58,088 nucleotides of DNA from Oscillatoriales cyanobacterium CG2_30_40_61 (GTDB lineage Bacteria; Cyanobacteriota; Cyanobacteriia; Cyanobacteriales; Microcoleaceae): NCBI GenBank assembly GCA_001873365.1, contig MNYZ01000090.1, forward strand, positions 1 through 58,088, read 5' to 3'. The position numbers and the translations under genes were made by a program. The notes beneath the pieces are model-generated. The model had not been told where the DNA came from. It ran no database searches and worked only from the letters and a program-made list of their open reading frames with translations. Position 1 is the stretch's first letter. Each line of letters opens with the position of its first letter. Of this stretch, positions 9,972 through 18,727 are shown piece by piece.

Positions 9972-11981
9972 ATGAGTATCTCTACCTCGGTACTAAAGGA
10001 ATTGGTGCATTTTTTGCCCAATTTAAAGCCCCAAATTTATTTTAAATCCTCTTTAACTGCCCTATCTCATGCGATGGAGGATCAGGTTTTAGCCGCCACT
10101 GAACAACCTCTAGTAATTGCTACCTTTCAACAGGAAAGATTTTATCGTCAAGAGGCTCACCGTTACCGAAAAATTGCCGCGATCACACCCCAGGTTTATG
10201 TGATGGCGGCGCTAGAAACGGAGTTTCAAAACTCCTCGGATATTCACGAAACCGTGGCATTTGATCCCCAAGATCAACTGAGTCAAGAATGGAATTTATT
10301 GGTTTTAGGACAATATTATTCAACCTGTTTAGTTTGTGTTGAACGAGAAGATTTAGTTGAGAATTCTGATCTACCCGAACAGTTATTAATGGATCAGGCT
10401 CGTCCCTTTGAAGGAATTTGGACATCCGATCGCCAAGTTTGTATTAAAGTTGCCGAATTACTCTTAGAAAGAATTTTATATTACCGTCCCGAATTAGCCG
10501 AAAAAGTGGCACAAGCATTGATCTTTTATAATATTCGTTCCGCAACTAAAAAAAGTAACAAATCTTCAAATCGAACAAAATCTAATTCGAGTTCTAGCGA
10601 TTATTCTTCCCTGAATGATCCCTTTGCTTATCGTTTAGTCACCTATTTACAAGCGGGTCAACATAAACTTTTACGAGTTTATCGGTCTTTGGCTGCGAAG
10701 GAACGAAAAGAACGTTTAGTTAATTCTATTACATCCACCATTCGCCAATCTCTCAATCCTCAAGAGGTGATCAAAGTAGCCACACAGGAATTAGGGGAAG
10801 CAATGGGAGCCTGTCGTTGTCTAATTTATCGCTGCAAAGCCACGGATAATTCTGTTAAAGTTTCTAATGAATATTTATGTAATAATGTGATTTCTGTCAT
10901 CGGAAAAACTTGGATTTTGCGAGAAAATCCTCTGTTTCAAGAAGTAGTTAAACGTCAAGAACCAATTTATATTAATGCCAGCGATAACCTTGAAATAGAA
11001 TCGATTAATACCTCGAATAATGATGCCGTAAAATCTAAAGAATCCCTAAAAAAAATAACCCAAAAATGGCAAATTCAAGGCTGGTTAATGATTCCTATTT
11101 TATACCAAGGTCAACTCTTGGGTATGGTGGAATTACACCAATGTGATTGTAATAGTGTGGTTTGGCAAGAAGATGATTTGTTAATGGTAGATGCGATCGC
11201 TACTCAACTTGGTGCTGCAATTATTCAAGCAGAAACCTATGCCAACTTAGAAGACCTAAACCAACAATTAGAAGCCTTGGAACGGACTCGTAGTAATTTA
11301 ATTGCGATTACCGGCCATGAACTTAGAACTCCCTTATCCACCATTTTAATTTGTTTAGAAAGTTTGAATCAAGAACCAGATATGCCTTTGGAAATGCGAA
11401 AAGTAATGTTAGATACGGCCTTAGAAGATGCAGAACGGTTAAGAAAATTAGTCCAAGATTTTTTAAAATTATCCCACTTAGAAAGTGGTCGAGTTGATTT
11501 GAACCCCGAATCTTTAAGACTCAAAGAATGTATTGATTTAGCGATTAGTGGAATTCGTACCCATCATAATCAAAATCAAGTTCCGGGGATTGAAACAGAA
11601 GTTCCCTCGAATTTACCTTTAGTTCAAGCCGATGGCGAATGGTTAGTAGAATTACTCTCTAAACTATTAGATAATGCCTGTAAATTTACCGATTCTGATG
11701 GTAAAGTTACGATTAACGCCAAATGTAAGGGAGATCAAATGATAGAAGTAACGATCTCTGATACGGGGCGGGGCATTGAACCTAATCGTTTAGACGCGGT
11801 ATTTGAGCGTTTTTATCAAGAAGAAGGTTCCTTGCGTCGAAGTGTGGGCGGAACGGGCTTAGGATTAGCGATCAGCAAACAAATTGTTAACGGTTGGGGC
11901 GGGGAAATTTGGGCAGATTCCCAGGGTAAAAATCAAGGAAGTCAGTTCCATTTTACTATTCCCTATGTTGAGGGAGATTGA
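9972..11981 (+). CDS. DICT-GAF sensor histidine kinase
   Basis: A 669-residue soluble histidine kinase. Residues about 1-180 resemble the DICT sensory domain found in cyanobacterial signalling proteins. A low-complexity Ser/Lys/Asn linker (about 192-213) follows, then a GAF domain at about 250-420. The HisKA box ITGHELRTPLS places the phospho-acceptor at His449. The ATPase domain shows the N box (LLDNACKF), G1 (DTGRGI) and G2 (GGTGLGLAI). There are no membrane segments, so it probably reads a cytoplasmic ligand or protein signal. No response regulator is adjacent. It sits downstream of the psaB terminator, so a link with photosystem I control is only positional. Confidence 0.85.
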   Translation: MSISTSVLKELVHFLPNLKPQIYFKSSLTALSHAMEDQVLAATEQPLVIATFQQERFYRQEAHRYRKIAAITPQVYVMAALETEFQNSSDIHETVAFDPQDQLSQEWNLLVLGQYYSTCLVCVEREDLVENSDLPEQLLMDQARPFEGIWTSDRQVCIKVAELLLERILYYRPELAEKVAQALIFYNIRSATKKSNKSSNRTKSNSSSSDYSSLNDPFAYRLVTYLQAGQHKLLRVYRSLAAKERKERLVNSITSTIRQSLNPQEVIKVATQELGEAMGACRCLIYRCKATDNSVKVSNEYLCNNVISVIGKTWILRENPLFQEVVKRQEPIYINASDNLEIESINTSNNDAVKSKESLKKITQKWQIQGWLMIPILYQGQLLGMVELHQCDCNSVVWQEDDLLMVDAIATQLGAAIIQAETYANLEDLNQQLEALERTRSNLIAITGHELRTPLSTILICLESLNQEPDMPLEMRKVMLDTALEDAERLRKLVQDFLKLSHLESGRVDLNPESLRLKECIDLAISGIRTHHNQNQVPGIETEVPSNLPLVQADGEWLVELLSKLLDNACKFTDSDGKVTINAKCKGDQMIEVTISDTGRGIEPNRLDAVFERFYQEEGSLRRSVGGTGLGLAISKQIVNGWGGEIWADSQGKNQGSQFHFTIPYVEGD

Positions 11982-12021
11982 TACAATCTCAGCGTTTCTT
12001 TAGACTGTGAGAATGTCAATT

Positions 12022-12408
12022 CTATCCCCCCGAACAAGATTTTAAAACCCAACCGATCACAATTCCTAACCCCCCAAAACGAACCGCTTGCCAAAAAGGT
12101 TCCTTAAAACTTCCCCAAGTTACCAAATGACTTTCTAAATTAAATTCTATAGTTTCTAACTGTGTTTTTAACTGTTCTAATTCCTGTTTTAACTGTGGCG
12201 ATTTCGTTTGACGAATTTGAGGAATAACTTGATCAATTCGGTTTTTTAATTCAATTTGACGTTGTTCGTCCTGTTGAATTTGCGTCAATCGTTGTTTAAG
12301 ATTAATTAAAGATTGTTCAACCTCGATTAACCCCTGTTCAATAGCTTGAGTCCCATCCTGATCAGAATTATTTGTTGATGGAGGTTCAGACGAGGGTTGA
12401 CTTGCCAT
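12022..12408 (-). CDS. Small coiled-coil protein with C-terminal hydrophobic tail
   Basis: A 128-residue protein with no family I can name with confidence. The first 22 residues are polar and low in complexity. Residues about 25-95 are Gln/Glu/Leu-rich with heptad-like spacing, so probably coiled coil. The last 25 residues (AVRFGGLGIVIGWVLKSC) look like a single membrane anchor. A tail-anchored, membrane-associated scaffold is inferred. It is divergent from the next gene, with only 44 bp between their starts, which implies a shared promoter region. Confidence 0.65.
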   Translation of the reverse strand: MASQPSSEPPSTNNSDQDGTQAIEQGLIEVEQSLINLKQRLTQIQQDEQRQIELKNRIDQVIPQIRQTKSPQLKQELEQLKTQLETIEFNLESHLVTWGSFKEPFWQAVRFGGLGIVIGWVLKSCSGG

Positions 12409-12452
12409 AATAATAAAAGACCAAATTCAGCCCGCAATTAAAACTATCATTT

Positions 12453-12776
12453 ATGACTAACTCCAATTCCACAACTACCGACCTTTCTAACCATAATCTC
12501 AGTCCCCGCACTGCTAGTCTCAGCGAGTATAGCACATTAGAACTCGCCCAGGCTCTGTCAGAACGGTTAGCCATTCCTGAACGAGACTGGCACCGCCTCA
12601 AGTCTGACCGCAATGCTCGCGCTGGGGAACATTTGGCGGCGGCTTTAGTGTTTTTGCTCAAGAATCAGCCTAAAGAAGTAATTCCTCGGTTAAATCAAGC
12701 GGTAGGTTGGTTAGAACGATTGATTTCTGCTCCTCCTTGTCCTACCCATGGTACAACTAAAAAAAATAAGTCATAA
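12453..12776 (+). CDS. Small conserved cyanobacterial protein (possibly DUF6439)
   Basis: A 107-residue soluble, mostly helical protein. The segment about 25-92 (STLELAQALSERL, WHRLKSDRNARAGEHLAAALVFLL, INQAVGWLERLI-like end) resembles a short protein family found across cyanobacteria. I recall this as DUF6439 but cannot confirm it. The first 20 residues and the last 15 (Lys/Asn-rich) look disordered. Function unknown. It is divergent from the coiled-coil gene and has no operon partner. Confidence 0.7.
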   Translation: MTNSNSTTTDLSNHNLSPRTASLSEYSTLELAQALSERLAIPERDWHRLKSDRNARAGEHLAAALVFLLKNQPKEVIPRLNQAVGWLERLISAPPCPTHGTTKKNKS

Positions 12777-12917
12777 CAATCCTATCACAAACTAACCTTA
12801 AAATTGGGAGTTGAAATCAAGCGATTGAGGACAAAATTAGAGATAAAATCTTAACTAATAATCAGTCAACTCCCTATCAAATAAGTCGTTTCGACGGATT
12901 TTAACAGATTAAAACCA

Positions 12918-13391
12918 TTACCAATCCTGTCGTTTATAAGCACTTGCCACTTTCTTACATAACGTCAGTTCTGTCCCGGTTCGATTCCATTGTACCCGAT
13001 CAAAAAGTTGATAGAGAATGTACAAACCTCGTCCGCATTCATGCTCATCATGGGGTAAATCAGAATCATGGGTTTGTTGTTCACAGTCTTCGGGCTCCTG
13101 CCATTGACATTGACAAGGGGGTTTAAAACCGCCGCCCTGATCTGATATAATCCACCAACAATAATCTTGAATTAAACAAAAACGGACAACTACTGTTTTA
13201 CTTGGGTCTAGCTTATTGCCATGCTTGGCAGCATTGACAAGGGCTTCCTGTAGTCCCAGACGAATTTCGGCTTGCAACTGGTCTGGAATCTCAGCCAGAA
13301 GCAAGTCCAAAACTGGACAGAGATACAATGTGGAAGCAAAGCTAATGGTGACCCAGTTTCGTTTAACCGGACGCGATGTTAAAGCAATCAC
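12918..13391 (-). CDS. Anti-sigma regulatory factor-type serine/threonine kinase
   Basis: A 157-residue stand-alone GHKL ATPase of the RsbW/SpoIIAB type, which in partner-switching systems binds a sigma factor or effector and phosphorylates an anti-sigma antagonist. The N box EALVNAAKHGN, the G1 box DQGGGF and the G2-like ECGRGLYIL are present, and length is typical. The stretch between G1 and G2 is Cys/Gln/His-rich (CQCQWQEPEDCEQQTHDSD), which is unusual and might bind metal. No STAS-domain antagonist or PP2C phosphatase is next to it, so its partner is elsewhere. Confidence 0.85.
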   Translation of the reverse strand: MIALTSRPVKRNWVTISFASTLYLCPVLDLLLAEIPDQLQAEIRLGLQEALVNAAKHGNKLDPSKTVVVRFCLIQDYCWWIISDQGGGFKPPCQCQWQEPEDCEQQTHDSDLPHDEHECGRGLYILYQLFDRVQWNRTGTELTLCKKVASAYKRQDW

Positions 13392-13802
13392 ACGGAAAAC
13401 TCCCTGGCAACGTGGTGGATAAACCTCACACCCTGTATAGTTATAAATTCTCTCCTATTCTGGAATTTAATCGGATTGGGTGAGCGTGAGTACCCGTTCA
13501 TTCATTAGATTACCAAAAGAATAGGAAAAAACACAATTAATTTTGAAAAATAGTGTATTTTTATGTATTATAAATGAAATACAAATAATCTCAACCTTCG
13601 AGAAATCAAGGGATTTTGCAGAAAACAAGCCAAGAGAAGACTTAGATTTGACTATTGATCACGATGACAAAATCAACCTTTTTGATTTATGCTAATCGGT
13701 GAAAGTTAGTAGCTATTGATACAAAAGACCAAATTAGCTTTGATTATTATAATCATTTTGTTAATATTATTAATGTAACTTAATATTTTTTGATAAAAAT
13801 AT
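13392..13802. other. 411-bp AT-rich intergenic region
   Basis: This gap lies between the divergent anti-sigma factor gene and the alpha/beta hydrolase gene. It is strongly AT-rich, has no ORF or RNA gene that I can recognise and no strong hairpin. It must hold both promoters. No Shine-Dalgarno sequence is evident before the hydrolase ATG. Confidence 0.5.
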
Positions 13803-14699
13803 ATGATCACCCCCCCAACGATGACCCCAGAAGCGATCCTAGGACAATATTGGCAGTGGCGGGATCAGTCGATTTACTATGTCCGCGCAGGCGAACCTCA
13901 TCCCCAGCGTCCGCCCCTGCTTCTAGTGCATGGGTTTGGAGCATCTACTGACCACTGGCGGAAAAATATACAAGGGTTACAAGGAGATTTTGAAGTCTGG
14001 GCGATTGATTTATTAGGGTTTGGTCGTTCGGCAAAACCCCAGGAACAGTATAGCGGTCAACTGTGGCGAGATCAACTCCATGACTTCATTACCGAGGTAA
14101 TTGGTCAACCCGTAATTTTAGCCGGAAATTCCCTAGGAGGGTATGCCTGTTTATGTGTTGCCGCCCAATGTCCATCAACCGCAAAAGGGGTGATTCTACT
14201 CAATAGTGCCGGGCCATTTACAGAGATTGAACCGCCTCCAAAACTGCCGGTTTGGAAACAGGCTATTTCTCAAACAATGCGATCGCTTTTCCGCCAAGAT
14301 TGGGTAAGTTTTTTAATTTTCCAATGGACAAAACGCCGTTCAATTATTCGTAAAACCCTCCTGAAAGTCTATCTTAATCCCGATGCAGTTACCGATCAAT
14401 TAGTCGAAGAAATTTATCGTCCCTCCTGCGATCCTGGTGCAGCACAGGTATTTGCCTCCGTATTCAAAAGTCCCCAAGGAGAAAAAGTCGATGTATTATT
14501 AAATCAGTTAACCGCTCCTCTATTATTAATTTGGGGAGAAGCAGATCCCTGGATGAAATGTCAAGAACGAAGCCGCAAGTTTCATCAATATTATCCCCAG
14601 TTAAAAGAATACTTTCTGAATGCGGGTCATTGCCCCCATGATGAAGTTCCCGAACAAGTTAATAATATTATTCGTTCTTGGGTTTTGGAACAGGTGTAA
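13803..14699 (+). CDS. Alpha/beta-fold hydrolase
   Basis: A 298-residue serine hydrolase of the alpha/beta fold. The oxyanion segment LLVHGFGAS is followed by the nucleophile elbow GNSLGG (Ser110), an acid in WGEADPW and the catalytic His in NAGHCPHDE. It most resembles the large cyanobacterial and plastid group annotated as chloroperoxidase- or epoxide hydrolase-like proteins; substrate is unknown. The start at 13803 lacks a clear ribosome-binding site, and Met7 (13821) is an alternative. Confidence 0.85.
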   Translation: MITPPTMTPEAILGQYWQWRDQSIYYVRAGEPHPQRPPLLLVHGFGASTDHWRKNIQGLQGDFEVWAIDLLGFGRSAKPQEQYSGQLWRDQLHDFITEVIGQPVILAGNSLGGYACLCVAAQCPSTAKGVILLNSAGPFTEIEPPPKLPVWKQAISQTMRSLFRQDWVSFLIFQWTKRRSIIRKTLLKVYLNPDAVTDQLVEEIYRPSCDPGAAQVFASVFKSPQGEKVDVLLNQLTAPLLLIWGEADPWMKCQERSRKFHQYYPQLKEYFLNAGHCPHDEVPEQVNNIIRSWVLEQV

Positions 14700-14715
14700 G
14701 CTACCTTATTCAAAG

Positions 14716-14745
14716 TCCCCCTTGAAAAGGGGGATTTAGGGGGAT
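14716..14745. repeat. Dispersed hairpin repeat after the hydrolase gene
   Basis: TCCCCCTT (14716-14723) pairs with AAGGGGGA (14727-14734) and is followed by TTTAGGGGGATC. This resembles a common cyanobacterial intergenic repeat. It lies 17 bp beyond the hydrolase stop and may serve as a weak terminator on the + strand. Confidence 0.55.
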
Positions 14746-14815
14746 CATATCTGTGGCGTAATCATAGATTTTCGGTAACTTTTAACGCCAAGATGCGATG
14801 AATCGCAACAACGGT

Positions 14816-15118
14816 TTAATAATATTGATATCGGGCATGGATGCGGGGGTTGAGTTTATCTTCGACGGGTTCGCCTTGTTTTAAGTGTTGTTCAACAATC
14901 AGGAGAACATCTTCGGGTTTAACCCGATAATACCAAATTTCATCAGGCATGACCCGCACTGTCGGCCCAATATTACATTGACCCAGACAAGCACTGGCTT
15001 CTATGGTAACTCCCTCAATATTACACTTTTGGAAAACCTCCATAACTTTACTTGCACCTTGGAGTTGACAAGACTGATGTTGACAAATTAACACACAACG
15101 AGGGGGTTGAGTTGGCAT
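14816..15118 (-). CDS. Thioredoxin-like [2Fe-2S] ferredoxin domain protein
   Basis: A small protein of the thioredoxin-fold [2Fe-2S] ferredoxin group. Four cysteines with the expected spacing are visible: the pair in CQHQSCQLQGA and the pair in CLGQCNIGP, followed by VRVMPDEIWYYRV. The ORF can begin at 15142, but the Met at 15118 (MPTQPPRC) matches the usual family start and gives 100 residues. It probably transfers electrons in the cytosol. Partner enzyme unknown; neighbours on both sides are unrelated. Confidence 0.85.
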   Translation of the reverse strand: MPTQPPRCVLICQHQSCQLQGASKVMEVFQKCNIEGVTIEASACLGQCNIGPTVRVMPDEIWYYRVKPEDVLLIVEQHLKQGEPVEDKLNPRIHARYQYY

Positions 15119-15207
15119 AAATAAACATTTAATTTCAATCAAAAACTAACAATTAACTCCATCTACAATTTAACTTAAAACAACTCCAAAGATCAAAGTT
15201 AGTAGTT

Positions 15208-15242
15208 TACAACTTCTTTGTGTCTTTGTGTCTTTGTGGTTA
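15208..15242. repeat. Dispersed CTTTGTGT-type repeat, copy 1
   Basis: ACAACTTCTTTGTGTCTTTG followed by TGTCTTTGTGGTT matches a second copy at about 22541-22577, and a degenerate inverse copy is seen near 44900-44930. It consists of TCTTTGTG units in tandem and is intergenic. Confidence 0.8.
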
Positions 15243-15354
15243 AATTAGCTATAAATTATTTTGATGCGTGCGCCTCGATGGAATACCCGACAAAAAACTG
15301 CTCTAGCAGATGCTAAAGCAGAGATTGACTTACACTATATTTAAACCCATTAAC

Positions 15355-17784
15355 TTAAAGGGATGCTTCCATCTGAGCAATATCCAAAGTTGTCCTCAAC
15401 ACCGAATCAGGATTTAAACTGATGGAGTCTATTCCTAATTCCACTAAAAAACGAGCAAATTCAGGATAATCACTCGGTGCTTGACCACAAATTCCGATTT
15501 TACGATTATATTCTTTAACCGTAGTAATCGCCATTTCAATCATCCGTTTTACCGCTTGATTCCGTTCATCAAAAATATGAGCTACCAAAGCAGAATCTCG
15601 ATCTAATCCTAACGTTAATTGAGTTAAATCATTCGATCCAATCGAGAACCCATCAAACACCTGACAAAACTCATCCGCCATTAAAACATTACTGGGTAAT
15701 TCACACATCACATAAATTTGTAACCCCTGTTGACCCCGAACTAAACCATGTTTTGCCATTTCTGCTAACACTTTTTTACCTTCTTCCGGTGTGCGACAAA
15801 AAGGAATCATCGGGATCACATTTGCCAATCCCATTTCATTCCTGACCCGTTTTAATGCTTCACATTCTAAGGCAAAAGCCTCTTGATATTTCGGGTCATA
15901 ATATCGGGACGCCCCCCGCCAACCAATCATGGGATTTTCTTCGATAGGTTCAAATTGCCGACCCCCCAATAAATTCGCATATTCATTACTTTTGAAATCA
16001 CTCATTCTTACTACAACAGGATTCGGATAAAATGCCGCCGCAATCATACTAATTCCCTGGGCGAGTTTATCGACAAAGAAATCCGGTTTATGGTTATATT
16101 GTTCGGTTAATTGAGCGATTTGTTGTTTAACACTTTGATCCTCTAATTGATCAAAATGAATTAACGCTAAGGGGTGAGTTTGGATATGATTGGCAATAAT
16201 AAATTCTAACCGCGCCAACCCAACCCCATCATTAGGAATAGCTGACAATTTAAACGCTTCTTCCGGGTTTCCCACATTCATCATAATTTTGGTATGGGTT
16301 TTGGGAAGATGGTCTAAAACCGTTTCTTCCACCAAAAAAGGAACCAATCCTTGATAGACTTTTCCTGCTTCTCCTTCTGCACAGGAAACCGTAATTTGAT
16401 CACCAGTATTTAAGACTTCCGTGGCATTAATTGATCCTACAATTGCCGGGATTCCTAACTCCCGGGCAATAATAGCGGCGTGACAAGTTCTACCTCCAGA
16501 GTTAGTAATAATCGCACTAGCTTTTTTCATAATTGGTTCCCAGTCGGGGTCAGTGCGATGGGTAACTAATACATCTCCTGGTTGGAACTGATCCATGTTT
16601 TTAACATTAGTCATAATACAGGCTTTTCCCTGTCCAATTTTGTCCCCAACTGCCCGACCTGTAAGCAATACCCGACCTTTATTTTGCAATTTATAATTCT
16701 CTAATACCCGCCCTATTTTTTGAGATTGTACGGTTTCCGGGCGAGCTTGAACAATAAATAACTCTCCGGTTAAACCATCCTTTGCCCACTCAATATCCAT
16801 CGGTGAATAACATTGTCGGACTTGGGAATAGTGATCTTCAATCATCACTGTCCATTGGGCTAATTTGAGAATTTCATCTTCCGAGAGGGCATATTTTTTC
16901 TGGTCACAAATCGGAACATTAATATTTTTGGTAGTTTGTCCCAATTCATAGACCATTTTAATCGCTTTTGTCCCTAAGCGTTTCTCTAAAATAGGTTTGA
17001 ATCCTTCCCGCAAAGTAGGTTTAAAAACTAAATATTCATCGGGATTAACTGTACCTTGAACAACATTTTCTCCTAACCCGTAAGCTGCTGTAATTAAGGC
17101 GGCATTTTTAAACCCAGTTTCCGTATCAATGGAGAACATTACCCCCGATGTTGCTAGGTCAGAACGTACCATTTTTTGAATACCCACGGATAGGGCAATA
17201 TTTAGATGATCGAACCCTTTTAAAGCCCGATAGGAGATGGCGCGATCGGTAAAAATAGAGGCAAAACATTGACGAGTTGCATCTAAGACAGCTTTACCTC
17301 CTTTAATATTTAAGTAGGTTTCTTGTTGCCCGGCAAAACTCGCATCCGGTAAGTCTTCGGCGGTGGCGGAGGAACGTACAGCAACGTCGGTATTTTGACC
17401 GTAGCGATCGCCAAGTTTTTGATAGGCGAATAGGATTTCTGTTTCTAATTTTGGCGGAAATAGGGTATTTAAAATTAGCGATCGCGCCTGTTGACCACAA
17501 TCACGGAGATTTTTCAGATCTTCGACATCTAATTTGGCAAATAATTGTCTGAGTTGTTGTTCTAAATTAGCATAGGTGATAAAATACCAATAGGCGTAAG
17601 CAGTAATCGCAAATCCTTGGGGAACATTAATGCCTTTGGGTTGTAATTGTTGAATCATTTCTCCCAAGGAAGCATTTTTTCCTCCGACTAAACCAATATC
17701 TTGAATTCCGACTTGATCAAACCATAGAATTAAGGCTTGTTCTTTATATTCAGATAGGGGTTTATAAGGTAAAGTTTTTAACAT
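15355..17784 (-). CDS. ppsA: Phosphoenolpyruvate synthase
   Basis: An 809-residue cytosolic enzyme that converts pyruvate, ATP and water to phosphoenolpyruvate, AMP and phosphate. The N-terminal nucleotide-binding domain is marked by GLVGGKNASLGEM and VRSSATAEDLPDASFAGQQETYLN. The central swivelling phospho-His domain shows GGRTCHAAIIARELGIPAIVG. The C-terminal PEP/pyruvate barrel shows GWRGASRYYDPKYQEAF and SIGSNDLTQLTLGLDRDS. Length is normal. In the leader, an 8-bp hairpin (CTATCTAA/TTAGATAG, 17812-17830) lies about 30-45 bp upstream of the ATG and could affect expression. It is divergent from the HxlR regulator. Confidence 0.95.
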   Translation of the reverse strand: MLKTLPYKPLSEYKEQALILWFDQVGIQDIGLVGGKNASLGEMIQQLQPKGINVPQGFAITAYAYWYFITYANLEQQLRQLFAKLDVEDLKNLRDCGQQARSLILNTLFPPKLETEILFAYQKLGDRYGQNTDVAVRSSATAEDLPDASFAGQQETYLNIKGGKAVLDATRQCFASIFTDRAISYRALKGFDHLNIALSVGIQKMVRSDLATSGVMFSIDTETGFKNAALITAAYGLGENVVQGTVNPDEYLVFKPTLREGFKPILEKRLGTKAIKMVYELGQTTKNINVPICDQKKYALSEDEILKLAQWTVMIEDHYSQVRQCYSPMDIEWAKDGLTGELFIVQARPETVQSQKIGRVLENYKLQNKGRVLLTGRAVGDKIGQGKACIMTNVKNMDQFQPGDVLVTHRTDPDWEPIMKKASAIITNSGGRTCHAAIIARELGIPAIVGSINATEVLNTGDQITVSCAEGEAGKVYQGLVPFLVEETVLDHLPKTHTKIMMNVGNPEEAFKLSAIPNDGVGLARLEFIIANHIQTHPLALIHFDQLEDQSVKQQIAQLTEQYNHKPDFFVDKLAQGISMIAAAFYPNPVVVRMSDFKSNEYANLLGGRQFEPIEENPMIGWRGASRYYDPKYQEAFALECEALKRVRNEMGLANVIPMIPFCRTPEEGKKVLAEMAKHGLVRGQQGLQIYVMCELPSNVLMADEFCQVFDGFSIGSNDLTQLTLGLDRDSALVAHIFDERNQAVKRMIEMAITTVKEYNRKIGICGQAPSDYPEFARFLVELGIDSISLNPDSVLRTTLDIAQMEASL

Positions 17785-18158
17785 GGTTAAAATCTCTCCA
17801 AACGCAACGGACTATCTAATTGTTAGATAGGGTGTGTGTACTTTTGTTGCAAAATAAGTCTGTTGAGGGAAAAGGTTAGTTTTTTCTGTCTTTCGACGGA
17901 GTTAACGTTTCCTTTACAATATCAAAATCCTTGATCCCCATGGTTTAAACGTCTAGTTCAATTTTGTTTAAGTTGGAGAGCAGGGGGTGGCTGACTCAAT
18001 TCTTGGCGTTTAATTGTTCCTACTTTTATCTTATTTCGTCTGTGGGAAATTGACATCCCTCTTGGTAGAATAGTCTTAGTTACTTAAAGGAAAGAATAGC
18101 TACCTATCGGCTTCTGAGAGATATTTTAAGAAACATTAAGTTTTATTAGGAGGCGCGA
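17785..18158. promoter_or_regulatory. Divergent ppsA / hxlR intergenic region
   Basis: A 374-bp gap containing both start regions. On the ppsA side there is an 8-bp inverted repeat at 17812-17830. On the regulator side a TTGACA hexamer lies at 18050, with TAGTCT 15 bp further on, a poor sigma-70 match. A strong AGGAGG (18148-18153) precedes the hxlR start. No ORF or RNA gene is recognisable. Confidence 0.45.
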
Positions 18159-18551
18159 ATGAAAGTTAAGGAATGTTACAAAACCACGCAGATCTGGGAA
18201 AGCAACCAATGTCTGGACGCCATTTGTCCCATTGAGTTCATTCTGGAGTTAATCGGAACAAAATGGTCAATCTCCATCCTCCGGGAGTTATTTCGGGGAC
18301 ATCAACGCACCCATGAATTATTAGAAGCGTTACCCGGAATTAGTACCAAAACCCTGACGGTGCGCTTGCGGGAGTTAGAAAAACATGGGTTAATCCTGCG
18401 CACGGTTTATGCTGAAATTCCTCCCCGGGTAGAATATTGTCTAACCGATAAGGGACGGGAACTTCAACCGATTTTAGTCGCCTTGAAACAGGTAGGAGAA
18501 CACTGGTTAAAGGATAGTCACTGTGTTTGTCCCTTAGAATTGGGGGTTTAG
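18159..18551 (+). CDS. HxlR-family winged-helix transcription regulator
   Basis: A 130-residue DNA-binding protein with the HxlR signature CPIEFILELIGTKWSISILREL and the recognition-helix region GISTKTLTVRLRELEKHGLI, ending in the wing YAEIPPRVEYCLTDKGREL. It carries several cysteines (about 6, 18, 23 and a C-terminal CVC), and HxlR members such as HypR and QorR sense redox stress through cysteine; redox sensing here is inference. It sits between ppsA (divergent) and gdhA (same strand, 176 bp downstream), so it may regulate either gene. A strong AGGAGG site fixes the start. Confidence 0.9.
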   Translation: MKVKECYKTTQIWESNQCLDAICPIEFILELIGTKWSISILRELFRGHQRTHELLEALPGISTKTLTVRLRELEKHGLILRTVYAEIPPRVEYCLTDKGRELQPILVALKQVGEHWLKDSHCVCPLELGV

Positions 18552-18580
18552 GGAATTACGAATTACGAATTACGAAAGCA
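18552..18580. repeat. GAATTACG tandem repeat
   Basis: GAATTACG occurs three times in a row directly after the hxlR stop codon (about 18554-18577). This is a simple intergenic repeat of a type common in cyanobacteria. Confidence 0.7.
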
Positions 18581-18626
18581 AACTGTTCCCTATCTCCTTT
18601 CCCTATCACTCATAAATGTAAAATTC

Positions 18627-18642
18627 TGTAACAATTATTACA
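18627..18642. promoter_or_regulatory. Perfect NtcA-type binding site upstream of gdhA
   Basis: TGTAACAATTATTACA fits the NtcA consensus TGTA-N8-TACA exactly, with every conserved base present. It lies 85 bp upstream of the gdhA ATG. A possible -10 box TAGGCT (18672-18677) is 29 bp downstream, somewhat longer than the usual class II spacing. A closer one, TAATCT (18648-18653), would make the site act at the -35 position. NtcA control of gdhA is therefore inferred, but the direction of regulation is uncertain. Confidence 0.65.
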
Positions 18643-18727
18643 AATTTAATCTTTTCTTCGGGATCACAGGTTAGGCTACAGATAGGAAGACAAATTCAAC
18701 TATCTGATCTCAATAGGAGGTCTGCAA

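Noticed and set aside
12970-12990. GGTTCGATTCC, resembling a tRNA T-loop
   Set aside because: It lies inside the anti-sigma factor gene, and no cloverleaf can be built around it.
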